Shown: positions 1 to 9,571, counted from the stretch's first letter. The stretch: 64,000 bases of DNA from Archangiaceae bacterium (GCA_016714225.1 JADJNS010000018.1:62001-126000), one strand, 5' to 3'. The notes: generated by a model from the sequence alone, not told the origin. Made by a program: numbers and translations.

Positions 1-503
1 TCGACCGTGCGCGCACCGGGTATCGCGCGCAGCTCGGCGTCGAGCGCGACCAGCAGGTTCCGCGCGCCGGGCTCGTCGGGCACCGGTCGGTCGCCCCCGC
101 TGGTGAGGCTCGCCACCCACCCCGAGCCGTCGTCGAGCGAGCCGAAGCACAGGTGGTAGCGCCCCGCGGTCGCCAGCAGGCCCCAGTCTTCTTGCGTGGC
201 CGCGCCCAGCTCGATGCCCCGTTGGCGCAGCCGCTTGAGCAGCGCAGCAAAGCGCGCGCCCGCCGCCGACTGGTCGGCACCCGACAGCTGCTGCCACGGG
301 CCTGACGGCGCGAGGTCGACGTGCGCGTAGGTTCTCAGCGCCGGCGCGTCGGGTCGAGGCTCCGGCGCGGCGGCGCGCGGGCGCGATGACGAGGTGAGCA
401 AGACGAACGCGATGAGCCCCAGACCGAGGAGCACGAGCAGGGCTGCCAGCACTGCGCTTCGTTCTAGCAAAGGCGTGCGCGAAGCCGCGAAGGGCGACAA
501 CAT
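1..503 (-). CDS. Membrane-anchored hypothetical protein, 3' end beyond the window
   Basis: The reading frame opens at an ATG at 503-501 and stays open for 167 codons to the left edge, so only the N-terminal part is visible. After about 16 residues there is one strongly hydrophobic helix (roughly residues 17-35), then an Arg/Ala/Pro-rich linker and a soluble region, which suggests a bitopic membrane protein with a periplasmic or cytoplasmic domain. I do not recognise the family. The start codon lies only nine bases from that of the divergent gene at 513, so the two promoters must overlap each other's coding ends or the genes share one control region. Confidence 0.6.
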   Translation of the reverse strand, partial: MLSPFAASRTPLLERSAVLAALLVLLGLGLIAFVLLTSSSRPRAAAPEPRPDAPALRTYAHVDLAPSGPWQQLSGADQSAAGARFAALLKRLRQRGIELGAATQEDWGLLATAGRYHLCFGSLDDGSGWVASLTSGGDRPVPDEPGARNLLVALDAELRAIPGARTV

Positions 504-512
504 GCCCGGCAG

Positions 513-1349
513 ATGGTCTCGACCCTCGCGGCGCTGGCGGTGCTCGCCCAGACCCGCTACCAGTTCGAGCTCGACGGGGCGCCGGTCGGCGCGGTCGAGC
601 TCTCGCGCAAGGCAGGCCGCTACACCTACCGGTCGACGCACGTGTACCGGCGCAGCCGCGCCGAGCGGGTCGACACCTTCGACCTGGGAGACCCGAAGCA
701 GCCGGTGCCCGAGGGCTACTGGCTGTGGCGCAAGCCGAAGGCCGGCTGCGTCGAGGGCGTCGCCGAGCTGACGCGGGTGCGCGAGCCGCTGTGCGCCGAG
801 GCGGTCGAGAAGTACGAGGTGCGGGGCACGGTGCGCGGGGCGCCGTTCACCGCCCGGTACGACCTCGAGGGCGAGCTGCTCGAGCTCGTGGTGGGCAAGA
901 GCCGGTTCGTTCGCAACGGCACCGCGGGCGAGAAGCCGCCGCCCTACGCCAAGGGGTTCGCCATCGCGGGGCGGGGCAAGCAGCTCGCGCTCGAGCCTGA
1001 GGTTCAAGGCGCGCGCTGGCCGGCCGACGAGCCGAGCGGCACGCGCTCGGCACCGGTCGCCTACGCCGACTCGTGCCTCGAGCTGGCGACTGCGTACGTG
1101 GCGGCAAACCCCGGCGCGCGGCTCGCCCTCGGGGTGGTGGTCGAGAAGGGCAGGGCGTACCCCCATGCCTGGGCGGTCACCGCGAGCGGAGCAGACGTCG
1201 ACCCGTCGGCGAAGGCGGCCGCCTTCGCGCGCGCCAACACGGCGTACCTCGAGCTGCCCCCCGCCGAGGCGGGCCGCCTCTACCTCGAGCTGTTGGAAGG
1301 CCGCCGCAAGCTGGTGTGGCGCTCAGAGGTCGGGCCTGGTTCACCCTGA
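513..1349 (+). CDS. Exported protein with a transglutaminase-like C-terminal domain
   Basis: A 278-residue protein. A short hydrophobic start (VSTLAALAVLAQ) may be a signal peptide. The first 150 residues look like a beta-rich domain (YQFELDGAPVG, YTYRSTHVYRR) reminiscent of DUF3108-type barrels. The C-terminal third carries Cys in ADSCLELA, His in YPHAWAV and Asp in ADVDPS, in the order and spacing of the transglutaminase/protease core triad. That fold assignment is my inference from the motif pattern; the N-terminal domain is not identified. It is convergent with the RHS gene, whose stop lies 34 bases away, and divergent from the membrane protein at 503. Confidence 0.6.
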   Translation: MVSTLAALAVLAQTRYQFELDGAPVGAVELSRKAGRYTYRSTHVYRRSRAERVDTFDLGDPKQPVPEGYWLWRKPKAGCVEGVAELTRVREPLCAEAVEKYEVRGTVRGAPFTARYDLEGELLELVVGKSRFVRNGTAGEKPPPYAKGFAIAGRGKQLALEPEVQGARWPADEPSGTRSAPVAYADSCLELATAYVAANPGARLALGVVVEKGRAYPHAWAVTASGADVDPSAKAAAFARANTAYLELPPAEAGRLYLELLEGRRKLVWRSEVGPGSP

Positions 1350-1383
1350 CCCTGATCCGCAGAAGTCCATGCGGGGCCTCTCA

Positions 1384-4300
1384 TCATTTCTGCCATTCGG
1401 TGGGGTACCGGTATTCGCCCCAGTGTATGTCGGTACCCACGCCCCTGTTCGAGCCTTGGCCCTCCATGTTGCCGGGGTACCGGCGACTGTCTTTGAAGGC
1501 GCCCGAGGCATCGAAGAAGATCGATGTCGACGATTGCCACGTGATGCTGATTCGATACGACTCGCGCTGGCCGAGCGAAGTGAGCCAGGCCAGACGGTCA
1601 CCCCAGCTGTCTTCGCCGCCTGCACCCGGGTCAATGATGTCGTTCCAGACGAACAGAAGGCGCGCAGCCACCACGAATCCACGCTGGGTGGGCGTCACGG
1701 TGTAGACGCCGCGCATGTCGAAGCCACCGACGTCCTCGTTGGTCCCGTGCAGGTACCCGTAGCCACTCGGCGTTGCAGATTCGACACCGGTGCTTACGCC
1801 GCCTTCGACATGACGAGAGAACAGGTAGGTGCGGGGTTGGCCCTTGTTCACCGCAGGCTGAACTTCGGCCAGGAGCTCGGCGAAGATCTGGTGCTGAAGC
1901 TCTCTGCAGTCCCTCATGTAGTCCTCCCAGTCCCCTTTGCCGGTGATGTGCCAGTCACCGTCCCCGTTCAAATATCTGAGCAAGATGGCGCGACCGAACC
2001 GATCAGACGCTGGGATGTTGTCAGTAAAGAAGTGGCCAACGCTTCCGACGGCAGAGGCCAGCCCTGTGATGATTACTGACAAACCTCGTCGGGGGTTGAA
2101 CCCCTCTCCGACGTGCCTCCCTCCGGAGATCTTGCGGTACAGCTCTTCGGGGGTCTCCTTCTTGCCGTACAGGCCCGGCTCATTGATGACCGAAGGCCCG
2201 CCTGCGCCGCCGTGGGGGTCCGAACCGCCCCCGCCGCCGCCGTTGCACTCACCGCCGTAGCACTCCGGTGACTGGAGCCCCGTGGGGTCGGTGAAGTTCC
2301 AGGGGTCATTCAACGCGAAAGCGTAGGGGTTGGACGATGCCGCGGTGCGCGCGACCATCACCGGGTCTCGGCTGAGGAAGCGGCCGATGACCGGGTCGTA
2401 GACACGGGCACCCAGGTGCGAGAGCCCGAAAGCCTCGAGCGTCGGGCCGCCGTTCCACTGATGCGAGGTGTATTGCGCAGAACCAAGGGTCGCCCCGGTG
2501 CTGGTCGCGGCTCCGAAGGGCTGGTAGCCGACCTCCTGCACGAAGGCGCCGCTGTGGTCCGCGAACAAGCGATTGCCGCGCGGCTCAGAAAAGGCATACA
2601 CCCAACCTTGCGCTCCGCGCCGGCTCGCCAGAGTCCCGCCCGGGCCGGGAATTCGTCTGGAAATGAGTGAAGACGACGGGGCGCCGCTGCTCCATTGAAC
2701 GCGGCGCTCGATCAGCGAGCCGTAGCGGTACGTCGCGGACGACTCTGTCGGAGTCTGGACGACGACCTCGCTGTTGCTCTCGGTGGGGTCGTAGCGGAAC
2801 GTCGCCCGTGAAGCTCCATCTTGAATCGACCGCACCGACCCCGAGCCAAAGTAGTCGAACCGTCGCGTCGTACCGAAGCGCGTGGGCTCTTCGATCACGC
2901 TGCCGCTGGCGTCGTACACCACGTTGCATGGCGTAGGGCTGCCGAGGCCCGGGTTGCCGTACCCGATGCGACACACCCTGTCCTTGTCGACCGGCCGCTG
3001 GCTGAAAGCGGCGTCGCCGTTGCCGAGCACGTCCAGCATGTTCTGTAGATTGCCCAGCGGGTCATAGCTGTAGTTCCACCATTGCAGAACCTGATTGCTT
3101 GCATTCGTGGCGAAGACATTCGACAGCCGGCCCAGCGAGTCGTACCCGAGGGCCGTCTTGCTCGCGAGCACACCGTTCGTCAGCTCGCGCCTTTCCCTCT
3201 CTCGGCCGAGCGCGTCGTATTCAGAGAAGACGAAGCGGCGAGAGCCTCCGATGCCATCGACCGCCGACTCGGTCATCAACCGCCGGCCCGTCTCAGCGTA
3301 AGAGGCGGTGTAGGTCAGACCGTTGCCATAGTACGACTTGCGGACACGCCCGAGCGCGTCCACCGTCGCCGCCTCGTAGAGTCGAGTGCTGGTATTGCTC
3401 GGGTCCACGAAGGTGACCGTGCGAAGCCTGCGGGCAGAATCATAGAAATAGCTGGCTTGTTCTGGTTTGTGCCCCTCGTCGGGTAGGTAGAACGTCAGCG
3501 TGCTCGGCACGCCGTCGGCGTGGAACGTGGTCCGCTCGACGTAGGCTTCTCCGCTCGCGTCCGTGAACACGCGGCCGTCGACGTTTCCAAAGCCGTCGTA
3601 GCTGTAGAACGTCTGGCCCGTCGGGCCCTTGGTCAGCGCGAGCCGCCCCTGCTGGAAGGTGGGCGTGATCTTCGGCGCACCCTGGCTCGAGTCGTAGATG
3701 TAGTCGTACGAGGTATCCGCCTCGACGGTGCCGTTGAGCCGCTCCTCGCGATGGATCAGCCGCCCGAGTCCGTCGTACCGCCGAAGCTGCTGCCGCTGAG
3801 CCCCGGGTGCTGAAGCCCACGAGACCTCGGTTTGTTGCCCGAACCGGTCGTAGAAGGCGCGCTTCGGAGCGCTCTCAGGCTCGTTCCACTCGAGGAGCTG
3901 GCCGAAGCTGTCGTAGCTGAAGCTCGAGCGAACCGGCCCCGTCGCGTTGGCGGGGCTTGCGTAGCGGGTCGACGCCACGGTGTTGCCGAGGCGGTCGTAT
4001 TCGAACGTCGAGTGCTCGACCCGCGCAGCCCCGCGCCAGGTCGAACGCGATATGAGCCTGCCTGCGGCGGTCTGCGTCGACTGGCGCACGACGTTCTCCT
4101 GAAGCGAGCCCGGCAAGAGGGCGTCGGCCGTGACGGTCGAGATGACCTCTTCGTGGTTCGCGATCGACCGCGTATGACACGTGGGGAAGACCTCGGCAGC
4201 GGGGTTGGTCACCTGCGTGAAGGGCTGCGGGCCGTGGCCGCGCACGGTGCAGGTCGTGAACCCGTCTGGCGTGTAGTGGTGGCTCGTGCCGTAGGCGGTG

Positions 4301-7300
4301 AGTGGATTCTGGCTCGCCGGGAAGGGGTCTGCCTCGTACGCGAGGCGACCCGTCGAGTCGTAGGTGCGCGAACCCGAGATGATTTTCTCGCCAGCGTAGT
4401 CGGCGCCGAGAGAAACCTCGGTGCGGCGCGTGCGGCCCAGCTCGTCCAGCAAGGTCGTGCTGACCTGACCGGTCGCCGTCGTGACGTCTTTGACGGGCAC
4501 GAGATCGGTGAAGACGGTCTGCTCGATCTTTCGGCCGGAGGTCGCCCCGCCTTCGAACCCCACGTACTTGAACGCGGCGATCACACCTTCCTGACCTCCC
4601 GCCGGTGTGACCGTCGAGTAGACCGTCCGACCGAGTCCGTCGTAGGTGGCACCTCGTTCTGCGCCGGTGGAGTCGCGAGCGCCGAGCGCTTCGAGCGTGA
4701 CCGGGTCACGGCGAATGAGCGTCTCGACCTTCATGCTGCCCGAGCTGATCGACGAGAATACCGGCTCGAGACCGAAGTCGTCGTAGGTCAGCGACAATCG
4801 ACGAACCGTGCCGTCTTCACGTGTCTGGGAAAGCTCGGTCACATTGCCGACGCCGTCGTAGCTGGCCGCAAATCCAGGCACGGTGTCGAGCAACGCGCCG
4901 GTATCCATCGCGCGACGCTCACGGGTGTGTTGCGTGACGAACCCGTTGGTCACGCTCCCCGCGGGTAGCCCATCGAGCTGCCACGTCTCCTGGGCCAGGA
5001 CGGCACCGGGGCCGTAGTCGCCGCCGCAGTCCCAGATCTTGCGGCTCGACTTCGCGTCGAGCATGCGCGGCAAGCCCGTGATGGGCGTGGCATACGCGAT
5101 GTCGATGCACAGGTCGTCGTCGAGCCGGAAAGAGTCGTTGCCTTGCTGTGCTCGCGTCACGCGGCCCAGGTTGTCGATGGCCAACACGTCTGTTCGCGCC
5201 TGCGTGTACTCGCCGGAGGGCGAACCTTGCCCCTTCGAGGTCGTCGTCCATCGCTCGTAGACGAACCCGTGCGAGGAGCAGACGTCGTAGAAGCCCGGGT
5301 TCGCACCCCATGAATTGATGAAGCTGTAGGGGTAGACCATCTCGAAGCAGTCGAACGTGTTGGCGTTGGCGATGGGAGGCTCATTGATGAGCACGGTGGC
5401 GAGCTCGGAATGGGTCTGCGAGATGCGCCGCGGGTCGGTGTTCACGTCGGCCGTCAGCAGCGCCCACGGGCTCACGTCGAGCGTTCCGCTGAGCACCGTC
5501 GAGTCGCGCACGCGCCCCGCCTTGAGATAGCGCCCGAAGCGTTCGTTCTGCGGGGCCGCCGAGAACGTGGGGAGCGGGTAGGTGTCCGTCACGGTGGCCA
5601 CGCCATCGGCCTTTCCCGGAGCAAGGCTGGTGAGCACGAGAGAGACCGTGCGGCCGTAGGCGGCCATTCGGAAACGGTCGAGCGCGGGGTCGTAGAACTG
5701 CGTCGCATCTCCGTAGGCGTACTGCGTCGCACTCAGCCGCCCGCCCAACCCATACGTGCCGGCAGTCTCCATCGCGGTGACGACGATCTCTGGAAAGGGC
5801 ACCTGGTGCCGAGTCGACCGGTCTTCCTTCGCCGAGCGGTACGTGTACGTCGTTCTCGCGCCGTGCCCGTTGTCGACCGCGACGATGCGCCCCGCCTCGG
5901 GTCTGCCCGGCAGGCCGGCGCCCTTGATCTGGTGGAGCTCGTAGCCAGATCCGTTGGCCACGACGACCTCGGGACGCCCATCGCCGTTGACATCGAACAG
6001 ACCCATCGTGGTCTTCGAGATCCCGCCGCCGCATCGGTCGATCTGCTGTGAGATGGCAAACGTGCCCTCGATGGGTATCGCCGCTCTGAACCCGGCACCC
6101 GTGCCGACGTACACGCTCGAGCCGCTGACCAGATCGGGGATACCGTCGCCGGTGAGGTCTTTCAAGCCGGTCAACTGCTTGACGGAGAAGAGCGTACTGG
6201 CGGTCGCCGGCGGCTCACACGCTCTTCGCTGGGCGTTTCGTTGCTCATGCATTGCCACGGGTAGAGGCAGCGTGAGCTGGCTGAAGCCGCGGCCCGTACC
6301 GAGGTAGGCGGCCTTGGCCTCGACACGGTCGGGAAGATGATCTCCATTCACGTCGGCGATCGTGCATTTCGCGCTCTGCGTGCTGCCATCTTCGAGCCAC
6401 ATGCCCACGCCACACTCTGAACCTTGAACCAACGTGAGAGGCAGAGAGAAGACATTGACGCCGCTGTCGAAGATGAGCCCGCGCAGGTTTAGAACCGCGT
6501 CGACGTTGTTGGCTGAACCCGCAACCGGGCCGACCTTCCAAATCACCTGCGACCATAGGGTCTGGGTTCCCGGGCCGGGCGGACCCGTCGGTATCCCCTG
6601 CACCACGGTGAGGGCGACGCGCGACGAGTTGAAGACGAGCTCGGGGTAGCCATCGGCGTTGAGGTCGTTGAGCTCCCACTCGGTGAAGGTCTTTTCTCCG
6701 CTGTAGATGTCGTCGGCTGGGCTCCCGAAGCACCCGTCTGAGTTGCCCCATCCCTGCGGGTACTCGACCCAGTCGTGGCCGTTCCAACGCCAGCAGACGT
6801 TCGACGTTCGATCTCTGGCGGTGAACCGGCTCGCCAGAGGCAGGTAGTCGTTCTGCACATCGAGCCCACGCAGCCGGAGGTGATGGTAGAGCTCTGCGAT
6901 CGGAACCGACCGTCGCTCCCATTTGACAGTGGCTGGCGTGGGGCCTGGCGTATTGAAATAGAAGACCCACTTTCCCTGCTCCTCGGCGGCGTCGATGAGG
7001 TCGACCCGGCCGTCGCCGTTGGCGTCCATCGCCTGGCGCCACGTCTTGTCTACGTTTTGCGCGTTGTTCCCGTAGGTGTAGCGATTGACCGTTGCCGACC
7101 CCATTTCGAACGGCCCGTCGGGGAGCACGACTCCCGAGAGCGGCGCGGTCTGCGTCGTATCGTCCAGAATCGTCCCGCCGCTCGCGCCGGGGCGATTGGC
7201 CACCATCCACAACCGGCCTGCCTGTTGAAAGATCAGGTCGGCTCGGCCATCGCCAGTGAAGTCCGTCAATCCTTGCCACGAGGCATATTCGATGCCGGGG

Positions 7301-8454
7301 TACGGGGCATCGAAGGTGAGGTCATTTTCGGTACTCCCGATTTTCGAGAGGTCTGCGGCGGACGGTAGGGCCAGGGTCTCGGTCTTCTCGAAGACCAGCT
7401 TCTGGTTCGTCAGCGCCGAGCCATACGTGTAGCTGGCGATGGGTGCCTTGGTCTGAGTCCCCTCACGCCCGTAGAGGGTGACGTCGGCGAGCCGAGGTTG
7501 CGCGGTGTCTGTGTCGGGCGAGTAGGCAAGCACATAGCGGCGCAATCGCTCGAAGGTGCCGCCACAGGTCGCGCTGGCGCGGACCTCGACCGAGGTGAGC
7601 ACGTGCATGCGCGCGAGAAATTCGTTCTCGAGCACAGACAGCGACAGTGCGTTGGGGAACTCGGCGAGATACTCGAGCCGAATTTCGTGCTTCGGGCAGC
7701 TCGAGCCCTCAACAAAATTGTACGTCACGCGGGTGAGGTCGACCGTCACGACCCGGCCCTCAGGAGTCGTCGGCTTCGCTGTCGCGTACTCGAGCGAGGC
7801 CAGCAGGGCGTTGTTCGGGCCACGTACAGACGAGAGCAGCCACAGCCCCGTGCCTCCGAGATCGCCGCGCGGGGTGAACAGATAGGTCCGCCCCTGGCCG
7901 TCGTAGAGACGCCACCCGTCGGGCTGCTCGTTCAAGAGCAGGCCTGGGGCTCCTGCGCGGGAGACCCAGTTCGGCCCCTTGGGCACGAGCTCATACTCGG
8001 CGCCTTGAAACACGAGCGTCACCTCCGGCCGAGATTCGACCGCGATGTTGCTGCCGAACTTCGGCCGGCGGTAGGCGATCGACGTGTCGCGGCGGACATA
8101 GGAGAGCGGCACATCCCAGCCGAGCCCCGCCGCGCCCACGCCTCGTGTTCCGAACACCAGCTGCACCGGAACAGGCATGCCGCCGCGTTCAGCGGGGAAG
8201 TCGAAAGGAACGCTCGAGGCCTCGGGACCAGACGGCCCGGCGCCAACCGAGAACCCCGTATCCGACGCACGCCCTGGGTAGTGGCCGCCCGTCGGACGAA
8301 GCTGTGCGCCAGCCGGGAGCGCGAAGACAGAGAGCAGGAGAATCGCGAGGCGCTGACCCGCACCGCCAGCGACCAGACGTTCACCCAGCGAGGTTCGACG
8401 GTAGGGAGTCAGCGCGAAGGAGCTCATCGGTGTGGTGATGACGTTCGACGCCAC
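1384..8454 (-). CDS. Giant RHS-repeat/SpvB-type protein with variable C-terminal tip
   Basis: A 2356-residue protein. The first codon is GTG; an ATG nine codons later (8427) gives a cleaner signal peptide ending near LPAGAQ. After an SpvB/TcaC-like N-terminal domain (GFSVGAGPSG, GAAGLGWDVPLSY) come at least six FG-GAP-type loops (for example DFTGDGRADL, DANGDGRVDL, DLTGDGIPDL), then a TcdB-like middle part and many YD repeats (YDGLGRTVYS, YDRLGNTVAS). The RHS core ends with GRFLSRDPV and the boundary motif FTDPTGL near base 2275. The last 296 residues (1384-2274) are a Gly-rich linker plus an unrecognised domain with conserved-looking FVWNDIID and GYLHGTNEDVGGF segments. Such tips are usually toxins or effectors released by RHS-cage autoproteolysis. 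No same-strand immunity-sized gene follows. Confidence 0.9.
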   Translation of the reverse strand: MASNVITTPMSSFALTPYRRTSLGERLVAGGAGQRLAILLLSVFALPAGAQLRPTGGHYPGRASDTGFSVGAGPSGPEASSVPFDFPAERGGMPVPVQLVFGTRGVGAAGLGWDVPLSYVRRDTSIAYRRPKFGSNIAVESRPEVTLVFQGAEYELVPKGPNWVSRAGAPGLLLNEQPDGWRLYDGQGRTYLFTPRGDLGGTGLWLLSSVRGPNNALLASLEYATAKPTTPEGRVVTVDLTRVTYNFVEGSSCPKHEIRLEYLAEFPNALSLSVLENEFLARMHVLTSVEVRASATCGGTFERLRRYVLAYSPDTDTAQPRLADVTLYGREGTQTKAPIASYTYGSALTNQKLVFEKTETLALPSAADLSKIGSTENDLTFDAPYPGIEYASWQGLTDFTGDGRADLIFQQAGRLWMVANRPGASGGTILDDTTQTAPLSGVVLPDGPFEMGSATVNRYTYGNNAQNVDKTWRQAMDANGDGRVDLIDAAEEQGKWVFYFNTPGPTPATVKWERRSVPIAELYHHLRLRGLDVQNDYLPLASRFTARDRTSNVCWRWNGHDWVEYPQGWGNSDGCFGSPADDIYSGEKTFTEWELNDLNADGYPELVFNSSRVALTVVQGIPTGPPGPGTQTLWSQVIWKVGPVAGSANNVDAVLNLRGLIFDSGVNVFSLPLTLVQGSECGVGMWLEDGSTQSAKCTIADVNGDHLPDRVEAKAAYLGTGRGFSQLTLPLPVAMHEQRNAQRRACEPPATASTLFSVKQLTGLKDLTGDGIPDLVSGSSVYVGTGAGFRAAIPIEGTFAISQQIDRCGGGISKTTMGLFDVNGDGRPEVVVANGSGYELHQIKGAGLPGRPEAGRIVAVDNGHGARTTYTYRSAKEDRSTRHQVPFPEIVVTAMETAGTYGLGGRLSATQYAYGDATQFYDPALDRFRMAAYGRTVSLVLTSLAPGKADGVATVTDTYPLPTFSAAPQNERFGRYLKAGRVRDSTVLSGTLDVSPWALLTADVNTDPRRISQTHSELATVLINEPPIANANTFDCFEMVYPYSFINSWGANPGFYDVCSSHGFVYERWTTTSKGQGSPSGEYTQARTDVLAIDNLGRVTRAQQGNDSFRLDDDLCIDIAYATPITGLPRMLDAKSSRKIWDCGGDYGPGAVLAQETWQLDGLPAGSVTNGFVTQHTRERRAMDTGALLDTVPGFAASYDGVGNVTELSQTREDGTVRRLSLTYDDFGLEPVFSSISSGSMKVETLIRRDPVTLEALGARDSTGAERGATYDGLGRTVYSTVTPAGGQEGVIAAFKYVGFEGGATSGRKIEQTVFTDLVPVKDVTTATGQVSTTLLDELGRTRRTEVSLGADYAGEKIISGSRTYDSTGRLAYEADPFPASQNPLTAYGTSHHYTPDGFTTCTVRGHGPQPFTQVTNPAAEVFPTCHTRSIANHEEVISTVTADALLPGSLQENVVRQSTQTAAGRLISRSTWRGAARVEHSTFEYDRLGNTVASTRYASPANATGPVRSSFSYDSFGQLLEWNEPESAPKRAFYDRFGQQTEVSWASAPGAQRQQLRRYDGLGRLIHREERLNGTVEADTSYDYIYDSSQGAPKITPTFQQGRLALTKGPTGQTFYSYDGFGNVDGRVFTDASGEAYVERTTFHADGVPSTLTFYLPDEGHKPEQASYFYDSARRLRTVTFVDPSNTSTRLYEAATVDALGRVRKSYYGNGLTYTASYAETGRRLMTESAVDGIGGSRRFVFSEYDALGRERERRELTNGVLASKTALGYDSLGRLSNVFATNASNQVLQWWNYSYDPLGNLQNMLDVLGNGDAAFSQRPVDKDRVCRIGYGNPGLGSPTPCNVVYDASGSVIEEPTRFGTTRRFDYFGSGSVRSIQDGASRATFRYDPTESNSEVVVQTPTESSATYRYGSLIERRVQWSSGAPSSSLISRRIPGPGGTLASRRGAQGWVYAFSEPRGNRLFADHSGAFVQEVGYQPFGAATSTGATLGSAQYTSHQWNGGPTLEAFGLSHLGARVYDPVIGRFLSRDPVMVARTAASSNPYAFALNDPWNFTDPTGLQSPECYGGECNGGGGGGSDPHGGAGGPSVINEPGLYGKKETPEELYRKISGGRHVGEGFNPRRGLSVIITGLASAVGSVGHFFTDNIPASDRFGRAILLRYLNGDGDWHITGKGDWEDYMRDCRELQHQIFAELLAEVQPAVNKGQPRTYLFSRHVEGGVSTGVESATPSGYGYLHGTNEDVGGFDMRGVYTVTPTQRGFVVAARLLFVWNDIIDPGAGGEDSWGDRLAWLTSLGQRESYRISITWQSSTSIFFDASGAFKDSRRYPGNMEGQGSNRGVGTDIHWGEYRYPTEWQK

Positions 8455-8494
8455 TTTCGTGTAACCCCGAGGGGCAGAGAACCCGCCCGCGGCT

Positions 8495-8534
8495 CCCTTC
8501 GACTGCGCCCTTCGGTCAGCCTCTCAGGGTGACC
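8495..8534. repeat. Dispersed intergenic repeat, copy 1
   Basis: An approximately 40-base element whose reverse complement resembles the element at 29077-29114. Both share CACCCTGAG at one end and AGTCGAA followed by GGG at the other, separated by degenerate GAAGG units. It lies in the divergent space between the RHS gene and the YdcF-like gene. Elements of this kind are common between genes in GC-rich proteobacterial genomes. No function is visible. Confidence 0.5.
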
Positions 8535-8586
8535 TTCTTTCGAGCGGCGACGACGGCCGTTCTCTTGCTACGCGCATCGGCGTTAG

Positions 8587-9165
8587 ATGCGCGCCCGCCT
8601 GCTCCTCGCACTCGCCGCCCTGCCGTTCGTCGTGGTGGCCGCAATCGCGTGGCGGGTCGACCGCGCCTCGCGTCGCCCCGCGGCCACGGCGAGCGCCAGG
8701 GCCGTCGTGATGCTCGGCGCCCGGGTGCTCCCCTCGGGTCACGCCGCGCCGGCGCTGCAGTACCGCGCCGAGAAGGCGGCGCAGCTCTACCTCTCGGGCC
8801 GCGCGCCGCTCATCGTCTTCAGCGGCGGCTCGAGCGGCAAGCTGCCCAGCGAAGCGAGCATCGCCAGAGACCTCGCGGTCGCCGCCGGAGTCCCTCCCAC
8901 CGCCTGCCTCCTCGAAGACCAGAGCCACTCGACCGCCCAGAACGCCGCGCTCACCGCGCCGCTGCTGAAGGCCCGCGGCATCGACGAGGTGCTGCTGGTC
9001 AGCGACGGCTACCACCTCTTGCGCGCGCAGGCGCAGTTCCAAGCCCTCGGCATTCGCGCCCACCCGGTGCCCTCGGGCCGTCGCCTGGGCACCACCGACT
9101 GGCTCTCACAGACGGTGCGCGAGGCGCTGGCGCTCTTGCGCCGGCCCTGGCTGCTGTGGGCCTGA
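8587..9165 (+). CDS. YdcF/SanA-like (DUF218) membrane-anchored protein
   Basis: A 192-residue protein starting with a hydrophobic N-terminal anchor (about residues 4-22), followed by a single DUF218 domain. Family hallmarks are ARAVVMLGARVL near the start, FSGGSSGKLPSEAS, the acidic LEDQSHSTAQNA motif and LLVSDGYHLLRA. Members such as ElyC, SanA and YdcF act at the cell envelope, and ElyC/SanA affect peptidoglycan or undecaprenyl-carrier metabolism and barrier function. The biochemical activity is not settled for the family. It is divergent from the RHS gene and followed by a lipoprotein gene 39 bases downstream. Confidence 0.85.
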   Translation: MRARLLLALAALPFVVVAAIAWRVDRASRRPAATASARAVVMLGARVLPSGHAAPALQYRAEKAAQLYLSGRAPLIVFSGGSSGKLPSEASIARDLAVAAGVPPTACLLEDQSHSTAQNAALTAPLLKARGIDEVLLVSDGYHLLRAQAQFQALGIRAHPVPSGRRLGTTDWLSQTVREALALLRRPWLLWA

Positions 9166-9192
9166 GACGAAATCACCGGGCTGCGACAGCGT

Positions 9193-9198
9193 TAGAAT
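9193..9198 (+). promoter_or_regulatory. Candidate -10 element (TAGAAT) directly before the lipoprotein gene
   Basis: TAGAAT matches the sigma-70 -10 consensus at five of six positions. It ends six bases before the ATG at 9205, and no Shine-Dalgarno sequence intervenes. Transcription from it would start at or very near the ATG, suggesting a leaderless mRNA. No good -35 box is visible. Confidence 0.4.
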
Positions 9199-9204
9199 CA
9201 CGCC

Positions 9205-9570
9205 ATGCGGCGCGCACCCCTTCTCGTCGTCCTCGCCCTGGCCTGCGCCGAGATGAAGAACCAGGCGCGGCTTGGCCTGGGCGGCACCGGCAGCGCCTAC
9301 GCGCCCGGCCACCAGCCTGACCGACCTGGAGCCGGCCCGGGGGTAGGGGCGCTCCCCTCGGTCGGCGCGGCCATCGGCGCCGCCGCCGTCTCGCGCGCGG
9401 TCGGCGGCTGCGTCGCCAGCTGCCCGCCCGGCACCACCTGCAACCCCGACACCGGCCTGTGCGACACCCTGCCCTGCCACGGCCGCTGCGCCGCCGACGA
9501 GGTCTGTCAGAACGAGCGCTGCGTGCCGATGCTGCTGCCGGGCCTCAACATCGAGACCAAGGCGAAGTAG
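9205..9570 (+). CDS. Small cysteine-rich putative lipoprotein
   Basis: A 121-residue protein. The first 14 residues end in LALAC, which satisfies the broad lipoprotein signal pattern although it has Ala rather than Leu at -3. The middle is Gly/Ala/Pro-rich. The C-terminal 55 residues contain eight Cys in paired CPPGTTCN, LPCHGRC and ADEVCQNERC units, typical of small disulfide-knotted surface domains abundant in myxobacterial secreted proteins. I recognise no specific function. It is convergent with the M23 peptidase gene, which ends one base after its stop. Confidence 0.75.
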   Translation: MRRAPLLVVLALACAEMKNQARLGLGGTGSAYAPGHQPDRPGAGPGVGALPSVGAAIGAAAVSRAVGGCVASCPPGTTCNPDTGLCDTLPCHGRCAADEVCQNERCVPMLLPGLNIETKAK

Positions 9571-9571
9571 C

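Noticed and set aside
1384..2274. Colicin M-like lipid II hydrolase at the RHS tip
   Set aside because: The WNDIID segment superficially recalls it, but the required DxYDxxxxxHR-type signature is not present.
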